Source of the DNA: Planctomycetota bacterium
GTDB taxonomy: Bacteria; Planctomycetota; Planctomycetia; Pirellulales; Thermoguttaceae
NCBI GenBank assembly: GCA_029550925.1
Contig: JAKPGL010000073.1
Coordinates: 1 to 45,775 of the forward strand
Direction: 5' to 3'
Length of the DNA stretch: 45,775 nucleotides
This document shows, in pieces, positions 43,439 to 45,775 of this stretch; within the stretch, counting starts at the first letter, position 1, and the number at the start of each line of letters is the position of its first letter. A program made the position numbers and the translations under genes. The notes beneath the pieces were generated by a model that saw only the letters and a list, made by a program, of their open reading frames with translations, searched no databases and had not been told where the DNA came from.

Positions 43439-44785
43439 ATGAGGCTTCCACTGCTGGCAAAGCGAAAACCGAGTTGGCAACAGTGGGCAGTGGGCGTATG
43501 GGTCGGCTTTACGGTAGCAGCGGCCGTCAAAGTTTTGGTCCAACCCACGGCGCATACCGTCTATCCGGTGTTTGCCGAGGGGGCCAGAAATTGGTGGCAG
43601 GACATTTCTCTCTATGAACCCACACCGGACCTGGACCTGTTTCGATATAGTCCTACCTTTGCCGTATTGATGACGCCGTTTGGTCTATTGCCAGACTGGT
43701 TGGGCGGGGTTTTATGGGTCGGGTTGAATGTGGGGATGCTCTTTTTTGTGTTGCATTGGGCTGCTGGGGAAGTGTTTCCCGGCCTCGACCATCCGGAGCG
43801 GGAAGCGATTTGGTTGATATTGACCTTGGCGGGATCGGCGCGGAGTTTGTGGGCTGGGCAAAGCAACAGCTTGATATTGGCCGGGGCCATTGGCGCCATG
43901 TTGGCGATTCGTCGGGGATGGTGGTGGACGGCCGCCTTGTTGCTTACCGGCGGCGGGTTCATCAAGGTTTGGCCGTGGGCCTTGGCCTTGTTGGCCGGCG
44001 CTTGTTGGCCGAGGCGATTGGGGCTCCGGATATTGGTCTCGATTGTTTTTTGGTCGGCCATTCCGTTTTTGACCCGTCCACCGGAGACCGTCCTCTGGCA
44101 ATACGGGGAGTGGTTCCGGATGCTCCATAGCACCGAGATTTACCGATGGGGCGGCTATCGAGACGCCTGGACCATCTGGGAGTTGATCCGATTCCCCGTA
44201 CCCAAGGACGTTTATGAACTGGTCCAATGCGAAACTGCTTTGGCGGTGTTGGCGTGGTGCCTGTGGCAACGGCGCCAGATTCGCCCAGAGACTGCGGAGG
44301 GAAACCCTTCCTCTGTTCAACCCGATTTTCATTCGGACGAACAGTTCGCCGCCGAACGCCTTGCCCTCTGCGCCCAAAGCTCGAGTCAACGGTTTCTTTC
44401 TGGCGGGGATTCCGCCGAGGGTTTAGATCGGATGGCGATGTCGCTGTTGGGCGCCTGGGCAAGCTGGCAATTGCTTTTCGGCCCCGGCACGGAACGACTT
44501 ACGTACATCTTGATTGCTCCGATGTCCTCCTGGGCGGTGCTGGCCAGTTTTCAGTCCGGCCGGTATCGGGTGTGGGCGGTCGGTGCATGGGGGTTGATCA
44601 CTCTATTCAGTATGGGCGCCTTTGAACGGCTTGTGCTGAAGATCACTCCTTGGGGGACTGCCTTGCTGCCGCTGGGAGCGGCGGTGTTTGCCGGGTGGCT
44701 TGTGTTGCACGAAACCCTTCCGGGGCCTATCTTGCGAAATATCTTTTCTAAAAAACAAATCCCATCCTGTGATCCTGGAAAATAA
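43439..44785 (+). CDS. GT87-like membrane glycosyltransferase
   Basis: A 448-residue multi-pass membrane protein resembling the GT-C family GT87 (polyprenyl-phosphate-mannose-dependent mannosyltransferases, formerly DUF2029). Marks are the first-loop motif LFRYSPTFAVLMTPFGLLP near residues 67-85, the WAGQSNSLILA segment near 140-150 and about nine or ten hydrophobic segments. A hydrophilic loop near 280-330 interrupts the C-terminal half. Such enzymes add sugars to lipids, glycans or proteins on the outer face of the inner membrane. The ATG 43439 is one codon inside an in-frame TTG; the ribosome site is weak. The next gene starts 19 bases after. Confidence 0.8.
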   Translation: MRLPLLAKRKPSWQQWAVGVWVGFTVAAAVKVLVQPTAHTVYPVFAEGARNWWQDISLYEPTPDLDLFRYSPTFAVLMTPFGLLPDWLGGVLWVGLNVGMLFFVLHWAAGEVFPGLDHPEREAIWLILTLAGSARSLWAGQSNSLILAGAIGAMLAIRRGWWWTAALLLTGGGFIKVWPWALALLAGACWPRRLGLRILVSIVFWSAIPFLTRPPETVLWQYGEWFRMLHSTEIYRWGGYRDAWTIWELIRFPVPKDVYELVQCETALAVLAWCLWQRRQIRPETAEGNPSSVQPDFHSDEQFAAERLALCAQSSSQRFLSGGDSAEGLDRMAMSLLGAWASWQLLFGPGTERLTYILIAPMSSWAVLASFQSGRYRVWAVGAWGLITLFSMGAFERLVLKITPWGTALLPLGAAVFAGWLVLHETLPGPILRNIFSKKQIPSCDPGK

Positions 44786-44804
44786 GGCAAGAGACTACAA
44801 CGAT

Positions 44805-45470
44805 ATGAGGAAACACTTTCGCGCGGTTCTTTTTGATCTGGACGGTACATTGCTGGACACGTTGGGCGACATAGCCGAGTCGGCTAATGCGGCATTAGAC
44901 CGGCTTGGGTTGCCTGGCTGGCCGGTGGAGGCGTATCGGAATTTCATTGGCGACGGGGTGGAGAACCTGGCGCGCCGGATCATGCCGGCTGAGCAGCACG
45001 AACCGGGGATGCTCCAGCAATTCGGCCAATTATTTCGAGAGGAATATGGCCGGCGCTGGACGCACTCCACCCAGCCGTACCCCGGCATCCCAGAGCTTTT
45101 GGAGACGTTGACCGCCCAGCAAATCCCGATGGCCGTCCTGTCGAATAAACCAGATGAATTTACCCAACAATGCGTGCGGCGGTTTCTGAGCCGCTGGCCG
45201 TTCCGCATGGTGCAAGGCGATCGTCCGGGCCAGCCCCGAAAGCCAGACCCTACCGGAGCACTCCAGATGGCCGAGGCGTTGGGAACCCCGCCGGAAGCAA
45301 CTGTTTATCTGGGCGATACGAAAACCGATATGCAGACCGCCCAAGCAGCCGGGATGTTCGCCGTCGGGGCTTTGTGGGGTTTCCGCACCGCCGAGGAATT
45401 GCTGGCCCACGGGGCCCAACGGCTCCTGAACCATCCCCTGGAACTGCTTCCCCTGTTGGAAGGCGTATAA
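44805..45470 (+). CDS. Phosphoglycolate phosphatase-like HAD hydrolase
   Basis: A 221-residue HAD-superfamily phosphatase. Motif I is FDLDGTLLDT near residues 9-18 (nucleophile Asp and acid/base Asp), motif II AVLSNKP near 106-112, a motif III Lys in RKPDPTGA near 145-152, and motif IV YLGDTKTDMQTA near 166-177. A helical cap lies between motif I and II. This arrangement is that of Gph, which hydrolyses 2-phosphoglycolate, but related HADs act on other phosphates. The start ATG 44805 is used because the fold begins at once; an in-frame start at 44688 lies within the upstream gene. Confidence 0.88.
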   Translation: MRKHFRAVLFDLDGTLLDTLGDIAESANAALDRLGLPGWPVEAYRNFIGDGVENLARRIMPAEQHEPGMLQQFGQLFREEYGRRWTHSTQPYPGIPELLETLTAQQIPMAVLSNKPDEFTQQCVRRFLSRWPFRMVQGDRPGQPRKPDPTGALQMAEALGTPPEATVYLGDTKTDMQTAQAAGMFAVGALWGFRTAEELLAHGAQRLLNHPLELLPLLEGV

Positions 45471-45522
45471 AGTCGGCGCTCAGGAAAGAATTTTTCCACG
45501 CAGAGAGGCCGGCGGGCGACGC

Positions 45523-45775
45523 CTATCCATCCGTTTCGAGCAACGAGCGGATTTTCTGGAGGGATTCTGGGGCGGCATGGCCGGCCGATTGGGCCAATTG
45601 CCAGGCTATTCGACCTAACGCCCGATACAGCCGTCCGTACTCTGGGACCCATGCGTCCAGGGCGTTGATTTCTCGCTCGACCACCGAGACATCGCCGCGG
45701 GCGATCGGACCGGTCAGGGCGTGAACCGGTCCCAGTCGGAACAGGTTGGCGACGGTTTCCTGTACGATCGGTCGG
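45523..45775 (-). CDS. DUF2520-type oxidoreductase, C-terminal fragment
   Basis: The 3' part of a minus-strand gene runs from the window edge to a TAG at 45523-45525; only 84 codons are visible. The readable sequence contains LTGPIARGDVSVVEREINALDAW and EYGRLYRALGRIAWQLAQ. TGPIARGD followed by helices is typical of the DUF2520 C-terminal domain found behind an N-terminal Rossmann domain in predicted NADP-dependent oxidoreductases. The Rossmann part would lie outside. It is convergent with the HAD gene, 52 bases apart. Confidence 0.7.
   Translation of the reverse strand, partial: RPIVQETVANLFRLGPVHALTGPIARGDVSVVEREINALDAWVPEYGRLYRALGRIAWQLAQSAGHAAPESLQKIRSLLETDG

Noticed and set aside
42989-43555. 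188-codon minus-strand ORF
   Set aside because: Spans the end of the anti-sigma gene and the start of the GT87-like gene in antisense; residue composition is not protein-like.

Overview
The window looks like chromosomal DNA of a planctomycete, probably in or near the Pirellulales. No rRNA or tRNA gene was seen that would fix this. The evidence is the gene set. There is a Tyr/Val/Pro-rich 'YTV'-type envelope protein and several long Pro/Gly-rich lipoproteins. CdsA and FtsH carry planctomycete-like features, and a sigma-70 factor is fused to extra helix-turn-helix units. A Tat-exported Gfo/Idh/MocA oxidoreductase and a sigma/anti-sigma pair whose anti-sigma lacks a zinc motif point the same way. 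Base composition is moderately GC-rich throughout. No prophage, insertion sequence, CRISPR array or transfer island was recognised, so this reads as ordinary chromosome with some accessory clusters.

Layout, left part. 1-3828 (minus) holds a PhnD-type binding lipoprotein followed by a hybrid histidine kinase cut off by the window edge; together they look like a ligand-sensing unit. 4315-7039 (plus) is a tight four-gene cluster: a small Tat-signal-like protein, a PqqD-like protein, an HprK-related kinase and a nucleotidyltransferase. This matches what I remember as the HPr-rel-A system, whose biochemistry is unknown to me. It is preceded by a clear 7-bp inverted repeat beside a TATAAT box. A long Gly/Pro-rich lipoprotein (7313-9955, minus) follows. 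Then come envelope and housekeeping genes on the plus strand: cdsA, bamA with a very long low-complexity linker, ftsH, a sigma factor with HTH fusions, and a CPBP protease.

Middle part. This holds a planctomycete-type lipoprotein (21213-22988, minus), an orphan ABC ATPase, and two tandem GH16 glycoside hydrolases separated by hairpin repeats. After these come an SH3-domain exported protein and, convergent with it, the YTV-type protein. A lactate-utilisation LutA/LutB pair without a nearby LutC follows, then a Tat-exported Gfo/Idh/MocA oxidoreductase.

Right part. This holds a complete corrinoid/siderophore/heme-type ABC importer (binding protein, ATPase, permease) and, on the minus strand, a TPR protein followed by an M14 carboxypeptidase-like protein. 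A small EKPA-repeat lipoprotein has a textbook rho-independent terminator. An ECF sigma factor and a probable membrane anti-sigma factor are separated by two strong hairpins. The window ends with a GT87-like membrane glycosyltransferase, a phosphoglycolate phosphatase-like HAD protein, and the 3' end of a DUF2520 oxidoreductase.

Several long intergenic stretches hold perfect inverted repeats. The most interesting is at 18301-18405, about 310 bases upstream of the sigma factor, where two mutually exclusive pairings share the same segment. Protein family names are from memory and motif reading; no searches were run.
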